Shown piece by piece: positions 19,699 to 29,574 of a stretch of 64,000 nt of DNA. The notes below the pieces were generated by a model. That model did no database searches. It saw only the letters and a program-made list of their open reading frames with translations, and was not told the origin of the DNA. The DNA comes from Photobacterium angustum. Its GTDB lineage: Bacteria > Pseudomonadota > Gammaproteobacteria > Enterobacterales > Vibrionaceae. Location: the NCBI RefSeq assembly GCF_003026365.1, contig NZ_PYOM01000001.1:371643-435642 (forward strand). The letters are read 5' to 3'. The position numbers were made by a program, and so were the translations under genes. Each line of letters starts with the position of its first letter. Position 1 is the stretch's first letter.

Positions 19699-19993
19699 TA
19701 TGGATCGTGCGATAAAAGCAATACATGCGCCATTGATGTTGTTGCCACTAAAATTATTAGCGATTGCAATGGCTGTGACTGTTGCAGGGTTAGTGATGTG
19801 GGAACCACACCAGTTTGCTGATGCAATTGGTGGCTTTGGTCCTGTGATTGCACCGTTGATGATTTGGGCAACATGTAGTGCCATGGTTTTTGGTATGAGT
19901 TTTGTGCCTCATCGCTGGTATTGGCAGTTACTTTTCTCGCCAATCATCGCACTTCCGATATTAATCTATGTTCTTAAATTGTACTTTTTTTAA
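19691..19993 (+). CDS. ybgE: Cyd operon protein YbgE
   Basis: A membrane protein of about 100 aa with three hydrophobic segments; the family is found beside cydABX, and its role is poorly defined. GLVMWEPHQFA resembles the family's characteristic W-[DE]-P-x-[RQ]-F segment, and the tail ends in bulky hydrophobic residues. I chose the GTG at 19691, which overlaps the end of cydX and has a GGA eight bases upstream; an ATG three codons later (19700) is the alternative. A longer upstream frame reading through cydX is not the real gene. A strong terminator follows. Confidence 0.85.
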   Translation: MNNMDRAIKAIHAPLMLLPLKLLAIAMAVTVAGLVMWEPHQFADAIGGFGPVIAPLMIWATCSAMVFGMSFVPHRWYWQLLFSPIIALPILIYVLKLYFF

Positions 19994-20017
19994 TAGAAGA
20001 CGATTTGTAGAATAATC

Positions 20018-20053
20018 AAACGGCTTACTACTGTGGTAGTAAGCCGTTTTTTT
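20018..20053 (+). terminator. Rho-independent terminator of the cyd operon
   Basis: A 14-pair perfect stem, AAACGGCTTACTAC / GTAGTAAGCCGTTT, with a TGTG loop and a T tract. It separates the cyd operon from ybgC. Confidence 0.94.
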
Positions 20054-20271
20054 ATAAAAATTAGGTATGTACTGTATTCATTTAACTTGTTACGCATGGT
20101 ATGTGAACAGAAATGTGATTTGATTGTCAGAATGGACACGTAAGCGTTAATTTTCTATAAAATAACGCCTTGAAAGCATCACTTAGTAACAAACTTACAT
20201 TAAGTTGATGTACAGTAGCGGTAATATATTTTTGCATATATAGATGATAGCCACGGCTCAATGGTAACAAA

Positions 20272-20676
20272 ATGACACAACTTAATGTTTTTAAGTGGCC
20301 AGTAACCATTTACTATGAAGATACTGATGTTGGCGGGGTGGTATACCATGCTAACTATTTGAAGTTTTTTGAGCGAGCACGAACAGAATACTTGAGAAAA
20401 ATTGGGCTAAATCAGCAACAGTTATTTTCACAAAACATGAGTTTTGTTGTGCGCAGCCTAAATATTGATTTTCTTCGTGGTGCAAAACTTGATGATCAGT
20501 TAATGGTTCATACAGTGGTGCAAAATACACGGCGAGCTTCAATCGAGTTTAGCCAAGAGTTAGTAAACAATAACAACGAAGTGCTGTGTAAGGCATTGGT
20601 GAAAATTGCTTGTGTCGATCCGACAAAGATGAAGCCTATTGCACTTCCTGAACAATTAAAGCTGGAGATAAATTAA
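20272..20676 (+). CDS. ybgC: Acyl-CoA thioesterase YbgC of the Tol-Pal cluster
   Basis: A 134-aa hotdog-fold thioesterase, the first gene of the Tol-Pal cluster. The signature YEDTDVGGVVYHANYLKFFE contains the active-site Asp. It acts on short or acyl-carrier-bound acyl thioesters; its link to the Tol complex is by gene order and reported contacts with lipid synthesis enzymes. The tolQ GTG start follows its stop codon directly. Confidence 0.96.
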   Translation: MTQLNVFKWPVTIYYEDTDVGGVVYHANYLKFFERARTEYLRKIGLNQQQLFSQNMSFVVRSLNIDFLRGAKLDDQLMVHTVVQNTRRASIEFSQELVNNNNEVLCKALVKIACVDPTKMKPIALPEQLKLEIN

Positions 20677-21366
20677 GTGAACTCAGAGTTGACGGTTTTA
20701 GACATTATTCTAAATTCAGGTGCGCTTGAAATTATGGTGATGCTTATTTTGTTAGGCATGTCGATTGCATCATGGACAATGATCATCAAGCGCTCTCAAG
20801 TATTGTCAGAGGCTAGCCGTAAAGCCACACAGTTTGAAGATCGTTTTTGGTCAGGTATTGATTTATCTCAGTTGTATAAAGAAGTACAAGCGCGCAAAGA
20901 TGACCTAACGGGTTCTGAACAAATTTTCTATTCAGGTTTTAAAGAGTTTGCACGTCTACATCGCAGTAACGATAAAGTGCCAGAAGCAGTGATGGAAGGT
21001 ACAAGTCGAGCAATGCGTGTATCACTGTCAAAAGAAGTTGATGAATTAGAGACAAATCTACCGTTTTTAGCAACAGTGGGTTCAATTAGTCCATATATCG
21101 GTCTATTTGGTACCGTACTGGGCATCATGACTGCATTTATTGCACTTGGTGCGATGAAACAGCCAACATTAGCAACCGTTGCACCAGGTATCGCAGGGGC
21201 ATTGATTGCAACGGCGATGGGCCTGTTTGCTGCAATTCCTGCTGTAATGTTCTACAACCGTTTAACTAATAAAGTATCAAAGCTAGAACATACATACGCA
21301 ACGTTTATGGAAGAGTTTTCAAGCATTTTACACCGCCAAGCATTTGCTGCTAATCAGGAGAAGTAA
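20677..21366 (+). CDS. tolQ: Tol-Pal system protein TolQ
   Basis: A 229-aa inner membrane protein with three membrane spans that forms the proton-driven motor with TolR and energises TolA. The segment [20 protein letters not shown] and the third span ([20 protein letters not shown]) are the ExbB/TolQ/MotA hallmark. The start is a GTG directly after the ybgC stop, and tolR follows after three bases. Confidence 0.98.
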   Translation: MNSELTVLDIILNSGALEIMVMLILLGMSIASWTMIIKRSQVLSEASRKATQFEDRFWSGIDLSQLYKEVQARKDDLTGSEQIFYSGFKEFARLHRSNDKVPEAVMEGTSRAMRVSLSKEVDELETNLPFLATVGSISPYIGLFGTVLGIMTAFIALGAMKQPTLATVAPGIAGALIATAMGLFAAIPAVMFYNRLTNKVSKLEHTYATFMEEFSSILHRQAFAANQEK

Positions 21367-21369
21367 GCA

Positions 21370-21813
21370 ATGGCTTATCAACCGAAAAAGCGAAAAATGA
21401 CAGCGGAAATTAACGTTGTTCCCTATATCGACGTTATGTTGGTATTGCTTATTATCTTTATGGTAACAGCGCCGTTCGTTAGTCAAGGTGTGGATGTGGA
21501 TCTACCACAAACCACAACAGCAGAAACGGTGGCAGAGATGAATAAAGATAGCGATATTCCACCAATTATTGTCGAAGTCGACAAAGATGGTTACCTTGGT
21601 GTCAGTATCGACAACGCTGACATGCAACGAGGCTTATCGCTTCAAGAAGTGCTTGCTCGAGTGAAAGCGCAAATGGCAGCGGAGCCTAAAACGTTAGTGA
21701 TGGTAGGTGGTGATGGTCGTACACCTTATGCACATATTATCGAAACATTGGACGCCTTAAACCAAGCAGGTGTCGGCTCTGTTGGCTTAATGACTGAGCC
21801 ACTGGAGCAATAA
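21370..21813 (+). CDS. tolR: Tol-Pal system protein TolR
   Basis: A 147-aa protein with a single membrane span. The conserved NVVPYIDVMLVLLIIFMVTA carries the key proton-path Asp (about residue 22). The periplasmic domain follows. It partners TolQ in the motor, in the usual order between tolQ and tolA. Confidence 0.98.
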   Translation: MAYQPKKRKMTAEINVVPYIDVMLVLLIIFMVTAPFVSQGVDVDLPQTTTAETVAEMNKDSDIPPIIVEVDKDGYLGVSIDNADMQRGLSLQEVLARVKAQMAAEPKTLVMVGGDGRTPYAHIIETLDALNQAGVGSVGLMTEPLEQ

Positions 21814-21822
21814 GGTTAAAGA

Positions 21823-22911
21823 ATGAAAAATAACAATTACACAGGTTCCACCGTTATATCGTTATTTATTCATGCGCTGTTGATTGGATTATTGCTCTGG
21901 GGCGCTGATTTTACGAAGAAAAAATCAGACGTGGGCGGCAATACTATTCAAGCTGTGGTTGTCGATCCTGCAATGATTCATCAACAAGCGACGCAAATTA
22001 AAGAACAACGGGAAGCGGCTAAACGTGCTGAACAAGAGCGTAAAAAAAGGCTAGAAGAGCAGACGGAAGCGCTTGAAAAGCAGAGAAAAGATGAAGCTGA
22101 ACGTGTTAGACAGTTAAAAGTTGACAAGCTAAAAGCTGAGAAAGAAGCACGAGAAGCAGAAAAACAACGTAAGTTAGTCGCAGAGCAACAAAAGCAAGCA
22201 GCTGAAGAAAAACGTAAAGCTGATGAAGCGGCAAAAGTAGCGAAAGCACAAGCAGCAAAAGCAGAAGCTGAGCGTAAAGCGAAACAAGAGGCAGCAGAAA
22301 AAGCGGAACAAGTTCGTCAACAAAAACTTGAAGAACAACGAAAAGCGGAAGAAGCAAGTCGACAAGCTGAACTTGAGCGTCAAAAGCAAGTAGCAGCAAA
22401 GAAAAAAGCACAAGAAGAAGCTGCTCAAGCGGAAGCGAAACGTAAAGAAGCTGAAGCTAAGCGTTTAGAAGCAGAGCGTAAAGCTGCAGAAGCTAAGAAA
22501 AAAGCAGAAGCAGAAGCTAAACGCAAAGCAGCTGAAGCGAAGAAACTTCAGCAGCAGAAAGAAGCAGCATTGAATGATATGTTTGCAGGTCTTGAAGCTG
22601 AAAGTGAGCAGCGCGGTGGTGCGAAAGGTCAGCATATTGCTAATGAAGTTGATCGTTATGGCGCAATATATAAACAGATGATTCAACAAAATTTATTGGT
22701 TGATCAAAGTTTTAAAGGCCAAGAGTGTATTTTGACTATGCGTTTGTCTGCTGATGGTTTAGTACTGGATGTTACTCAATCTGGTGGTGATGGTGCATTA
22801 TGTCGTGCGGCAAAATCTGCGGTAGTAAAAGTTAGCCAATTTCCAATGCCTGATGATCCAGAAATTGCGAAAAAATTAAGAGATATCAAACTTACAGTCA
22901 CGCCACAGTAA
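21823..22911 (+). CDS. tolA: Tol-Pal system protein TolA
   Basis: A 362-aa inner membrane-anchored protein that spans the periplasm to pull on Pal/TolB during cell division. It has an N-terminal hydrophobic anchor (about residues 10-28), a very long Ala/Lys/Glu helical domain (about 55-250), and a compact C-terminal domain III (about 265-362) with FKGQECILTMRLSADGLV. The helical domain's composition creates long shadow frames on the opposite strand. Confidence 0.97.
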   Translation: MKNNNYTGSTVISLFIHALLIGLLLWGADFTKKKSDVGGNTIQAVVVDPAMIHQQATQIKEQREAAKRAEQERKKRLEEQTEALEKQRKDEAERVRQLKVDKLKAEKEAREAEKQRKLVAEQQKQAAEEKRKADEAAKVAKAQAAKAEAERKAKQEAAEKAEQVRQQKLEEQRKAEEASRQAELERQKQVAAKKKAQEEAAQAEAKRKEAEAKRLEAERKAAEAKKKAEAEAKRKAAEAKKLQQQKEAALNDMFAGLEAESEQRGGAKGQHIANEVDRYGAIYKQMIQQNLLVDQSFKGQECILTMRLSADGLVLDVTQSGGDGALCRAAKSAVVKVSQFPMPDDPEIAKKLRDIKLTVTPQ

Positions 22912-22946
22912 ATGATTTGTGGTGCAACATAAAATAGGAGCGATGG

Positions 22947-24275
22947 ATGAAACGTTGGATAATGGGCTTATGTTTAGCTCTATTAAGCGTTAGCCAATTT
23001 GCACATGCTGAACTTGAATTAGTGATCACTGATGGCGTGGATTCTGCACGCCCAATTGGTGTTGTTCCTTTCAAATGGGAAGGTGAAGGTAAACTACCCA
23101 CTGATATTTCTGCAGTAATTGCATCAGATTTACAACGAAGTGGTAAGTTCAGCCCAGTGCCGACAAATAAATTGCCACAGTTACCTCACAATGAAAGCCA
23201 AATTGATTACTCTGCATGGAGTAAGATGGGCGTTGATGCGGTTGTAACAGGTACAATTGTTAAGAATCAAGATGGCAATTACACAGTTAATTATCAATTA
23301 GTAGACATTGTTAAAGGCAAACTAGCAGCAGGTACTGAAGGGGCAGCAAAAGGTGATTATTTACTATTGAATAATCAAGCGTCAGTGAAGCCTAACCGCA
23401 TGCGTCAATATGCTCACCGTATTTCTGATTTAATTTACCAGAAGCTAACGGGTGAACGTGGTGCATTTTTAACTCGTATTGCATACGTTGATGATAATCG
23501 TTCATCGAAGTTTCCATATCAATTACGTGTTGCTGATTACGATGGTTACAACGAACGTGTGGTATTGAAGTCCAAACAACCGCTAATGTCTCCTGCATGG
23601 TCGCCAGATGGCAGCAAACTGGCGTATGTAAGCTTTGAAAGCGGTAAAGCACAGATTTTCGTGTTAGATATCTACACTGGTAAGCGTGAAGTAGTGGCGG
23701 ATTACCCTCGCCATAATGGTTCACCACAGTTTTCACCTGATGGTACTAAATTAGCGATGGTACTTTCTAAAACAGGTAGTTTGCAGATCTACATAAAAGA
23801 TCTGAAAACCAAGCAGTTGCGACAAATTACTCACGGCCGTGCTAATAACACGGAAGCAGTATGGGCACCTGATGGCCAGTCTCTTTACTTCACCTCTGAT
23901 CGTGGCGGTCGTCCACAGGTTTACCATTTAGATTTAGCAACTGGCGATACGCAACGTGTAACATGGCAAGGTAGTCAGAACATGGGACCACAAATTACAC
24001 CTGACGGTCGTTACCTTGTCGTCGTAAACCGTTCTGATAGCGGTTACAACATTGCGAAACAAGATCTTAAAACAGGTGCAATGCAAATTTTGACAAAAGC
24101 GCGTCTTGCTGAGTCACCAAGTATCGCTCCTAACGGAAGTATGATTATTTATAGCTCAGCGCAAAATAATGGTACTTACGAACTTTCTTTGGTATCCATT
24201 GATGGTCGTTTCCAAGCACGCTTACCATCAACAAGTAAACGTGTACGAGCACCATCTTGGGGCCCATTTTTATAA
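22947..24275 (+). CDS. tolB: Tol-Pal system beta-propeller protein TolB
   Basis: A 442-aa periplasmic protein with a signal peptide ending QFAHA at about residue 21. The N-terminal domain is followed by a six-bladed propeller with repeated SPDG/APDG-type turns ([51 protein letters not shown]). TolB binds Pal and TolA at the division site. The ATG has an AGGAG ribosome-binding site. Confidence 0.98.
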   Translation: MKRWIMGLCLALLSVSQFAHAELELVITDGVDSARPIGVVPFKWEGEGKLPTDISAVIASDLQRSGKFSPVPTNKLPQLPHNESQIDYSAWSKMGVDAVVTGTIVKNQDGNYTVNYQLVDIVKGKLAAGTEGAAKGDYLLLNNQASVKPNRMRQYAHRISDLIYQKLTGERGAFLTRIAYVDDNRSSKFPYQLRVADYDGYNERVVLKSKQPLMSPAWSPDGSKLAYVSFESGKAQIFVLDIYTGKREVVADYPRHNGSPQFSPDGTKLAMVLSKTGSLQIYIKDLKTKQLRQITHGRANNTEAVWAPDGQSLYFTSDRGGRPQVYHLDLATGDTQRVTWQGSQNMGPQITPDGRYLVVVNRSDSGYNIAKQDLKTGAMQILTKARLAESPSIAPNGSMIIYSSAQNNGTYELSLVSIDGRFQARLPSTSKRVRAPSWGPFL

Positions 24276-24333
24276 TTTGAGTTAATTCTCATTTGCCTTT
24301 TGAGGCACAATTGAGTTTAAAAAGGAAATATAG

Positions 24334-24876
24334 ATGCAACTGAACAAAATTTTAAAAAGTTTAGCGATTGCGCTACCAATGATGACATTGGCAGCATGTA
24401 GTTCAACAGATAGTGCAGACAGCTCTGCTGCGAACCAAAACGGTACTAATGGCGGTGGTACTTCGCCTGATCAAACAATTGTCACTCCTGTTGATCCATC
24501 AGGAAGTATGAGTGAAGAACAATTGCTTGAGCAGCAACTGCAACAATTACGTCAAGAACAAACCATTTTCTTTAAGTTTGATAACTCAGAGATTCAACCT
24601 GAGTATCAAGCAATTTTAGAAGCTCATGCTGCGTACTTGCGTGACCACCCAAGTATTAAAGTCATCGTTGAAGGTCACGCTGATGAGCGTGGTACGCCAG
24701 AATACAACATTGCGTTAGGTGAGCGTCGTGCCAATGCAGTAGCACAGTACCTGCAAGCATTAGGTGTGCCTGCATCTCAACTTTCAATTGTGAGCTACGG
24801 TGAAGAAAAACCATTAGTATTAGGTCACACTGATGCTGATTATGCGAAAAACCGTCGTGCGGTTTTAGTTTACTAA
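24334..24876 (+). CDS. pal: Peptidoglycan-associated lipoprotein Pal
   Basis: A 180-aa outer-membrane lipoprotein. The lipobox LAAC gives the lipidated Cys22, followed by a Ser/Gly/Asn-rich linker and an OmpA-type peptidoglycan-binding domain ([20 protein letters not shown]) to the end. It tethers the outer membrane to the wall and is moved by Tol. It lies in the standard place between tolB and cpoB. Confidence 0.98.
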   Translation: MQLNKILKSLAIALPMMTLAACSSTDSADSSAANQNGTNGGGTSPDQTIVTPVDPSGSMSEEQLLEQQLQQLRQEQTIFFKFDNSEIQPEYQAILEAHAAYLRDHPSIKVIVEGHADERGTPEYNIALGERRANAVAQYLQALGVPASQLSIVSYGEEKPLVLGHTDADYAKNRRAVLVY

Positions 24877-24897
24877 CCTAATGTAGGTAAACCCAAT

Positions 24898-25620
24898 ATG
24901 AGCAGTAACAAAGTAATGCGAAAACTTGCATTAGTGTTGCTGATGAGCGCGGCGACCCAAGTGGTCGCCGCGCCTGTATCGGCAGCGAATTTAGATAGCT
25001 TAGAGCGTATGCTTGAAGCGCAAGGGCAGGTGCAGTTACAAATGCAGCGTCGCTTAGAGCAGATGTCATCAGATATTGATGAGCTTCGTGGTAACGTTGA
25101 ACGTAATAGTTATGAAATTAAAAAAGTGGTAGATCGTCAACGTGACATCTATCGAGAAGTTGATAACTTGAGCCGCCAACCAGCGAAAGCCGAGCCTACG
25201 GACGCTAAAAAAGAAGCGACATCAAGTGAAGCTTTTTCAAGTAATACCGATGAAAATGCGGCCTATGAAAAAGCTGTTAATCTGATCTTAAAAGAAAAAG
25301 ATTATAAAGGCGCAACAAAAGCCTTCCAAAGCTTCTTAACGACTTACCCAAATTCGGTCTATAAGCCGAATGCCAGCTATTGGTTGGGGCAATTATTCTT
25401 TGCTCAGAATCAGTTAGCAGATGCTGCAACGAACTTTAAAGTGGTTGCAGATACCAAAGACTCAAGTAAGCGCGCTGATGCGTTGTTGAAACTTGGTGTG
25501 ATTTCAGAACGTGGTAATGATATTGCGACGGCAAAAAAATATTATCAAGAAGTGATAAAAGCATACCCGAATTCAACGTCTGCTAATCAAGCTAAAACAG
25601 CGCTTACGAAGTTAAAATAA
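24898..25620 (+). CDS. cpoB: Cell division coordinator CpoB (YbgF)
   Basis: A 240-aa periplasmic protein with a signal peptide, an N-terminal trimerising coiled coil (about residues 30-85, rich in Gln and Arg), a charged linker, and three TPR-like repeats (YEKAVNLILKEKDYKGATKA onward). CpoB couples Tol-driven constriction to PBP1B-dependent wall synthesis in E. coli. It ends the Tol-Pal operon before a strong terminator. Confidence 0.95.
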   Translation: MSSNKVMRKLALVLLMSAATQVVAAPVSAANLDSLERMLEAQGQVQLQMQRRLEQMSSDIDELRGNVERNSYEIKKVVDRQRDIYREVDNLSRQPAKAEPTDAKKEATSSEAFSSNTDENAAYEKAVNLILKEKDYKGATKAFQSFLTTYPNSVYKPNASYWLGQLFFAQNQLADAATNFKVVADTKDSSKRADALLKLGVISERGNDIATAKKYYQEVIKAYPNSTSANQAKTALTKLK

Positions 25621-25641
25621 ACGCAGTTACGGTTTGATTTT

Positions 25642-25685
25642 AAAAGCCCACAGAGAAATAGTTATTTCTATTGTGGGCTTTTTTG
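25642..25685 (+). terminator. Rho-independent terminator of the tol-pal operon
   Basis: AAAAGCCCACA pairs with TGTGGGCTTTT, with an inner AGAAATA / TATTTCT arm and a T tract. It lies 22 bases after cpoB. Confidence 0.92.
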
Positions 25686-25783
25686 TTACTGCGAAGTCGA
25701 AGCTGTGTTGGTTAAAGGTGAAATTTGAAAAATCCAGCGTATAATGTTCGGACACTAAAGGAATGCTAATGAGCAAGTGAAAA

Positions 25784-26845
25784 ATGAGTATTACATTTGA
25801 TCCATCAGAGATGGTATATCCGTTTCCACCAAAACCTGCCCGACTAACTGATACTGAAAAACAGCAATATATTCAGCAAATCAAACAATTGCTAAAGGAT
25901 AAAGATGCAGTATTAGTGGCGCATTATTATACCGATCCTGAAATACAGGCATTGGCTGAAGAAACTGGCGGTTTTGTTGGTGATTCACTAGAAATGGCTC
26001 GTTTTGGTAATCAACACCCAGCCACCACCTTAATTATTTGTGGCGTACGCTTCATGGGTGAATCTGCCAAGATCCTTACACCAGAAAAGCATGTATTGAT
26101 GCCAACCTTAGATGCTGAATGTTCGCTTGATTTAGGTTGTCCTATTGATGCATTTAGCGAGTTTTGCGATGCTCACCCCGATCATACAGTTGTTGTCTAT
26201 GCCAATACGTCTGCTGCAGTAAAAGCGCGTGCTGATTGGGTTGTAACATCGAGTATTGCACTTGAAATTGTTGAGCATTTAGATAGCGAAGACAAGAAAA
26301 TCATTTGGGGACCAGATCGTCACTTAGGTTCTTATATTCAGAAGAAAACCGGTGCAGAGATGCTGTTGTGGCAGGGTGAATGTATTGTTCACGACGAGTT
26401 TTCAGCTAAAGCCCTACGTGACATGAAGCACCTATATCCTGACGCTGCTATTCTTGTTCACCCTGAATCACCTGCGAGTGTTGTCGCATTAGCTGATGCT
26501 GTGGGTTCAACAAGCCAGCTTATTAAAGCCGCGAAAGAGCTACCAAATCAGAAGCTTATTGTAGCAACGGATAAAGGCATTTTCTTTAAGATGCAGCAAA
26601 TGGTGCCAGAGAAAGAATTAGTAGAAGCTCCGACAGCGGGCGCTGGGGCAACATGTCGAAGCTGCGCACATTGTCCGTGGATGGCAATGAATGGTTTGAA
26701 AGCGATTTACACCGCATTAAATGATGGTGGTGAGCAGCATGAAATTTTTGTTGATGAATCGCTACGTGAAAAATCACTGATCCCGTTAAACCGAATGCTA
26801 GATTTTGCGGCTGAATTGCAGTTAAAAGTAAAAGGTAATGCTTAA
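25784..26845 (+). CDS. nadA: Quinolinate synthase NadA
   Basis: A 353-aa iron-sulfur enzyme that condenses iminoaspartate with dihydroxyacetone phosphate to quinolinate in NAD synthesis. Candidate cluster cysteines lie in [13 protein letters not shown], in [11 protein letters not shown] and in the C-terminal [31 protein letters not shown] near residue 50 is typical of the family. A TATAAT occurs at 25740-25745, but I could not find a convincing -35. Its position next to the Tol-Pal cluster matches many gammaproteobacteria. Confidence 0.97.
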   Translation: MSITFDPSEMVYPFPPKPARLTDTEKQQYIQQIKQLLKDKDAVLVAHYYTDPEIQALAEETGGFVGDSLEMARFGNQHPATTLIICGVRFMGESAKILTPEKHVLMPTLDAECSLDLGCPIDAFSEFCDAHPDHTVVVYANTSAAVKARADWVVTSSIALEIVEHLDSEDKKIIWGPDRHLGSYIQKKTGAEMLLWQGECIVHDEFSAKALRDMKHLYPDAAILVHPESPASVVALADAVGSTSQLIKAAKELPNQKLIVATDKGIFFKMQQMVPEKELVEAPTAGAGATCRSCAHCPWMAMNGLKAIYTALNDGGEQHEIFVDESLREKSLIPLNRMLDFAAELQLKVKGNA

Positions 26846-26886
26846 GCTTTTTGTTGAATCAGCGGCAATTAATAACAAACGAGCAT

Positions 26887-26926
26887 AAAAAAGAAGGCGA
26901 ACAGAGATGTTCGCCTTCTTTGTTTT
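26887..26926. terminator. Bidirectional terminator between nadA and the UPF0149 gene
   Basis: A 14-pair perfect stem AAAGAAGGCGAACA / TGTTCGCCTTCTTT with loop GAGA, flanked by A-rich sequence on one side and T-rich sequence on the other. It can serve both convergent genes. Confidence 0.9.
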
Positions 26927-26943
26927 GGGGAATGTGTTTATTG

Positions 26944-27516
26944 TTACTCTTGAACTAACATTGCGCCACGTTGTGTTAAGCCACATAGCATTACAGGAAT
27001 AGCATTAAAGATCTCTTCAAATTGCGCTAAGGCATCAGCATCTTGTTCTTTTAATGCTTCAAGTGCTGTTTCAGGATCAAACAGTAGGCTGAAAGAAAGC
27101 AATACGCCACCTAGTAGGGCATTATCTTCGCTTTCTGGTGGCATAATGGTTTCCCAATCATCACGAGCAAGTTGCCAACCTTGAAGCATACCTTCACAGA
27201 AGTTACTGGTCGCTTCGGTGACAATTTGGCTGTCGTCTAGCGCGCAGTCTTCAGGCCATTGCCAAGTGTTGTCAAAAAGAGTAGCACGTGCTTCGTTTAA
27301 AATATCGATGATTGCATTGGCATAATTTTCTAATTCTTCATGCGTACTAAAAGGAGAGGTTTCTTCTCCACCCCATAAAAAAGCTAACCATTCTGTTGGG
27401 GCAATAATATTAGGTGCTGCAGCCATCGCAGTGACAAAGCCACGTGTTTGTGCTTCGTTAAGCAATTGTTCGGCAAGCTGTTGATCTTGCAAAATGACGC
27501 TAAGTTTTGAAGACAT
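26944..27516 (-). CDS. UPF0149 (YgfB/YecA-type) family protein
   Basis: A 190-aa acidic, helical cytoplasmic protein of the UPF0149 family. The pattern APTEWLAFLWGG, the Trp-containing CEGMLQGWQLARDDWE and the early GFVTAMAAAP fit that family. There is no C-terminal SEC-C zinc motif, so it is the short form. The function is not well established. It is convergent with nadA across a shared terminator. Confidence 0.85.
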   Translation of the reverse strand: MSSKLSVILQDQQLAEQLLNEAQTRGFVTAMAAAPNIIAPTEWLAFLWGGEETSPFSTHEELENYANAIIDILNEARATLFDNTWQWPEDCALDDSQIVTEATSNFCEGMLQGWQLARDDWETIMPPESEDNALLGGVLLSFSLLFDPETALEALKEQDADALAQFEEIFNAIPVMLCGLTQRGAMLVQE

Positions 27517-27709
27517 ATAAAGAGTCTCTATTTAATCATTGTTAGGAGATTCCTTGACCTATTTAACGATCAACGAAAGAGTAATCAAGTACTAGTTACT
27601 TATTGTAACAGTCTCGTTAAGTCAAAATAGAGACGTGATGAGATATTTTCGCGTAAGTATTAAAATTGTTTTAAAAGTAGGCACTTAATACGATGCTTTC
27701 AGTTTTATC

Positions 27710-27738
27710 TTGACCTAATACCTTTAGCGCAATATAGT
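27710..27738 (+). promoter_or_regulatory. Promoter of the tRNA-Ser pair
   Basis: TTGACC at 27710-27715 and TATAGT at 27733-27738 are separated by exactly 17 bases. A GC-rich stretch (GCCGTCCG) follows the -10, as in stringently controlled stable-RNA promoters. It lies about 40 bases upstream of the first tRNA. Confidence 0.8.
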
Positions 27739-27776
27739 AGCCGTCCGTTAAGAGGCAGTGCCAATTAACGCAATGT

Positions 27777-27864
27777 GGTGAGGTGTCCGAGTGGCTGAAG
27801 GAGCACGCCTGGAAAGTGTGTATACGGCAACGTATCGAGGGTTCGAATCCCTCCCTCACCGCCA
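27777..27864 (+). tRNA. serX: tRNA-Ser (anticodon GGA)
   Basis: An 88-nt class II tRNA with acceptor arms GGTGAGG / CCTCACC, discriminator G, an encoded CCA, a long variable arm (GTGTATACGGCAACGTATC), and the T-loop GTTCGAATC. The anticodon GGA reads UCC/UCU serine codons. It is almost identical in form to the E. coli tRNA-Ser(GGA). The gene symbol is tentative. Confidence 0.96.
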
Positions 27865-27891
27865 TCTCTTATCTTAAGAGATCACAATTTA

Positions 27892-27982
27892 GGAGAGATG
27901 GCTGAGTGGTTGAAAGCACCGGTCTTGAAAACCGGCATACGTTTATAGCGTATCTAGGGTTCAAATCCCTATCTCTCCGCCA
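27892..27982 (+). tRNA. tRNA-Ser (anticodon TGA)
   Basis: A 91-nt class II tRNA with acceptor arms GGAGAGA / TCTCTCC, encoded CCA, a long variable arm, and T-loop GTTCAAATC. The anticodon loop CTTGAAA gives anticodon TGA, reading UCA and other UCN codons. Modification of its wobble uridine is the job of CmoA/CmoB, whose genes lie about 20 kb away. It is 27 bases after the first tRNA-Ser and probably in the same transcript. Confidence 0.96.
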
Positions 27983-27990
27983 TATTAAAG

Positions 27991-28019
27991 AAAGCCGCTG
28001 ATTTATCAGCGGCTTTTTT
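27991..28019 (+). terminator. Rho-independent terminator after the tRNA-Ser pair
   Basis: AAAGCCGCTGA / TCAGCGGCTTT with loop TTTA, followed by six T. It lies nine bases after the CCA end of the second tRNA. Confidence 0.92.
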
Positions 28020-28290
28020 GTATTTCAAGTATATCTATCTAAAATATGAGTATTTTCTATCATACTCTAGAAGTAACTTTATTCGTAAATTTTCATCATC
28101 ATATTAAGAGTTGTTATTAACCTTTAATTATAGGCTATATGCCAATTAATCTCTATTTTACTTAAATGTATATTATCGATTAAGTTTAAAATAAATAATG
28201 TAGTTTAAATTATAAGAATATATGGGATTATTTTAAAAATTTTTTTAAAATATGTTTATTATTAAGGGGGAATATAATTATTGAATTTCG

Positions 28291-29400
28291 ATGGTAAAAA
28301 TCATGCAAAAAATGGTCTTTTACATTGTACTCTTATTTTTATCTGTACAATCTTTTTCCCAGCCTGTTAAAAAAGTGCTTAATGGTTCTGACGTCGACCT
28401 ATTTGATTCTTTTCTACTACCATGGAATGCCGCTCTTATAAGTAAAAATAACGATTCCATTGTTTGTGGTGCGGTTGTCATCGCGGAGCATTGGTTGCTG
28501 ACTGTTGCCCATTGTAATAATAATTTAGGTAATGTAGCTATTGTTGGTACTCATAGTGTTGATGTGGACAATCTTGTTCTTTTACATGATAGATATAAGT
28601 TTAATATTGTCGATAAAATATCACATCCTGATTATAACCCGCTAACATTCCTAAATGATATCGCTTTATTAAGGGTAGACCGATCACTTTTTGAAGTTTC
28701 TCAAGCGATTAAGATCGCTACTGTTAATGAACAATATATTGTAGATGAGCAATTTAGAAATTCCTGGGCAACAAACATTGATTCATCATCAACGACAATT
28801 GCGTCAGGTTGGGGAGATACTGTTAGTAAAGGCTATCCATCAATCTTGCAGGTAGTCACCTTAGCTGGGGTTCCTGATGAGCAATGCATAGGCTTAACTG
28901 ATAATCATGATTATATTGTATGTGCTGATTCAAATATTAACGGTCTCATTAAAGATGTTTGTAATGGCGACTCGGGTAATCCTCTTATTTGGCAGAATGA
29001 ACAAACGATGTCAGATAGTGATAAGGGAGTAAGACTAATCGGACTGGCTAGTAATGGTGCGATATGTTTAAATCGAAATAACTTTCCTGAAAATCAATAT
29101 AACCAGCTTACTGGTCAATATACTCAGGTTTCATCTTACAAGCTCTGGATAGAAGATTGTCTTAAAAAACATCATGGTTATGAGGATTTTACACTCAACG
29201 ATAATAAATTAAAACCAATTATAGATATTGACCCATTTGTATCAATACCAGATTACCCTCAAGAAAGACCTTCACCGGAACCTGAACCTGAGAAAGAAAT
29301 CGTAACGACGGATAGCAGCGGTGGTTTAGTTTCTTGGTATTTTATTTTGATTATTTTAGTAATTACTGGGATCGATAAGTTGAGATTACTTAAAAATTAA
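28291..29400 (+). CDS. Secreted trypsin-like serine protease with GlyGly-CTERM-like tail
   Basis: A 369-aa S1-family protease with an N-terminal signal peptide (about residues 1-23). The activation site is probably KK|VLNG at residues 28/29. The triad is visible as His74 (LTVAHC), Asp123 (NDIALL) and Ser228 (CNGDSGNP). Asp222, six residues before Ser228, predicts cleavage after Lys/Arg. The C-terminus has a Pro/Glu linker, then SSGGLVSWYFILIILVITGI and a short basic end, which resembles the GlyGly-CTERM signal processed by rhombosortase in Vibrio and linked to type II secretion (VesB-like, family knowledge). The ribosome-binding site is poor: the nearest purine run, AAGGGGG, is 20 bases upstream. 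The gene and its upstream region are far more AT-rich than the core genes around it, suggesting transfer. Confidence 0.88.
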   Translation: MVKIMQKMVFYIVLLFLSVQSFSQPVKKVLNGSDVDLFDSFLLPWNAALISKNNDSIVCGAVVIAEHWLLTVAHCNNNLGNVAIVGTHSVDVDNLVLLHDRYKFNIVDKISHPDYNPLTFLNDIALLRVDRSLFEVSQAIKIATVNEQYIVDEQFRNSWATNIDSSSTTIASGWGDTVSKGYPSILQVVTLAGVPDEQCIGLTDNHDYIVCADSNINGLIKDVCNGDSGNPLIWQNEQTMSDSDKGVRLIGLASNGAICLNRNNFPENQYNQLTGQYTQVSSYKLWIEDCLKKHHGYEDFTLNDNKLKPIIDIDPFVSIPDYPQERPSPEPEPEKEIVTTDSSGGLVSWYFILIILVITGIDKLRLLKN

Positions 29401-29574
29401 TAACGAAAAATAAACACTTACGCAGCTTACGTTTATGTCTTACCAGGCAAGTTGCTCGTTTTTATTCTTAAAAATAATACGAATAGCAGAGAGACTAATT
29501 TTTTATATTTACTATAGTACTTATATGTTCATATAAACCTTAAATAAGTTAAACATATTGAGTTAGGTATAACT

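Noticed and set aside
20113..20135. TGTGA-containing stretch upstream of ybgC as a CRP site
   Set aside because: The second half-site matches poorly, so the call is not supportable.
22106..22428. Minus-strand Leu/Phe-rich frames opposite tolA
   Set aside because: They are the reverse reading of the Ala/Lys/Glu helical domain and have no supporting signals.
27671..27865. Minus-strand frame of 64 codons beginning MAVREGFEPSIRC
   Set aside because: It is the antisense of the tRNA-Ser gene; this peptide is a well-known false annotation produced by serine tRNAs.
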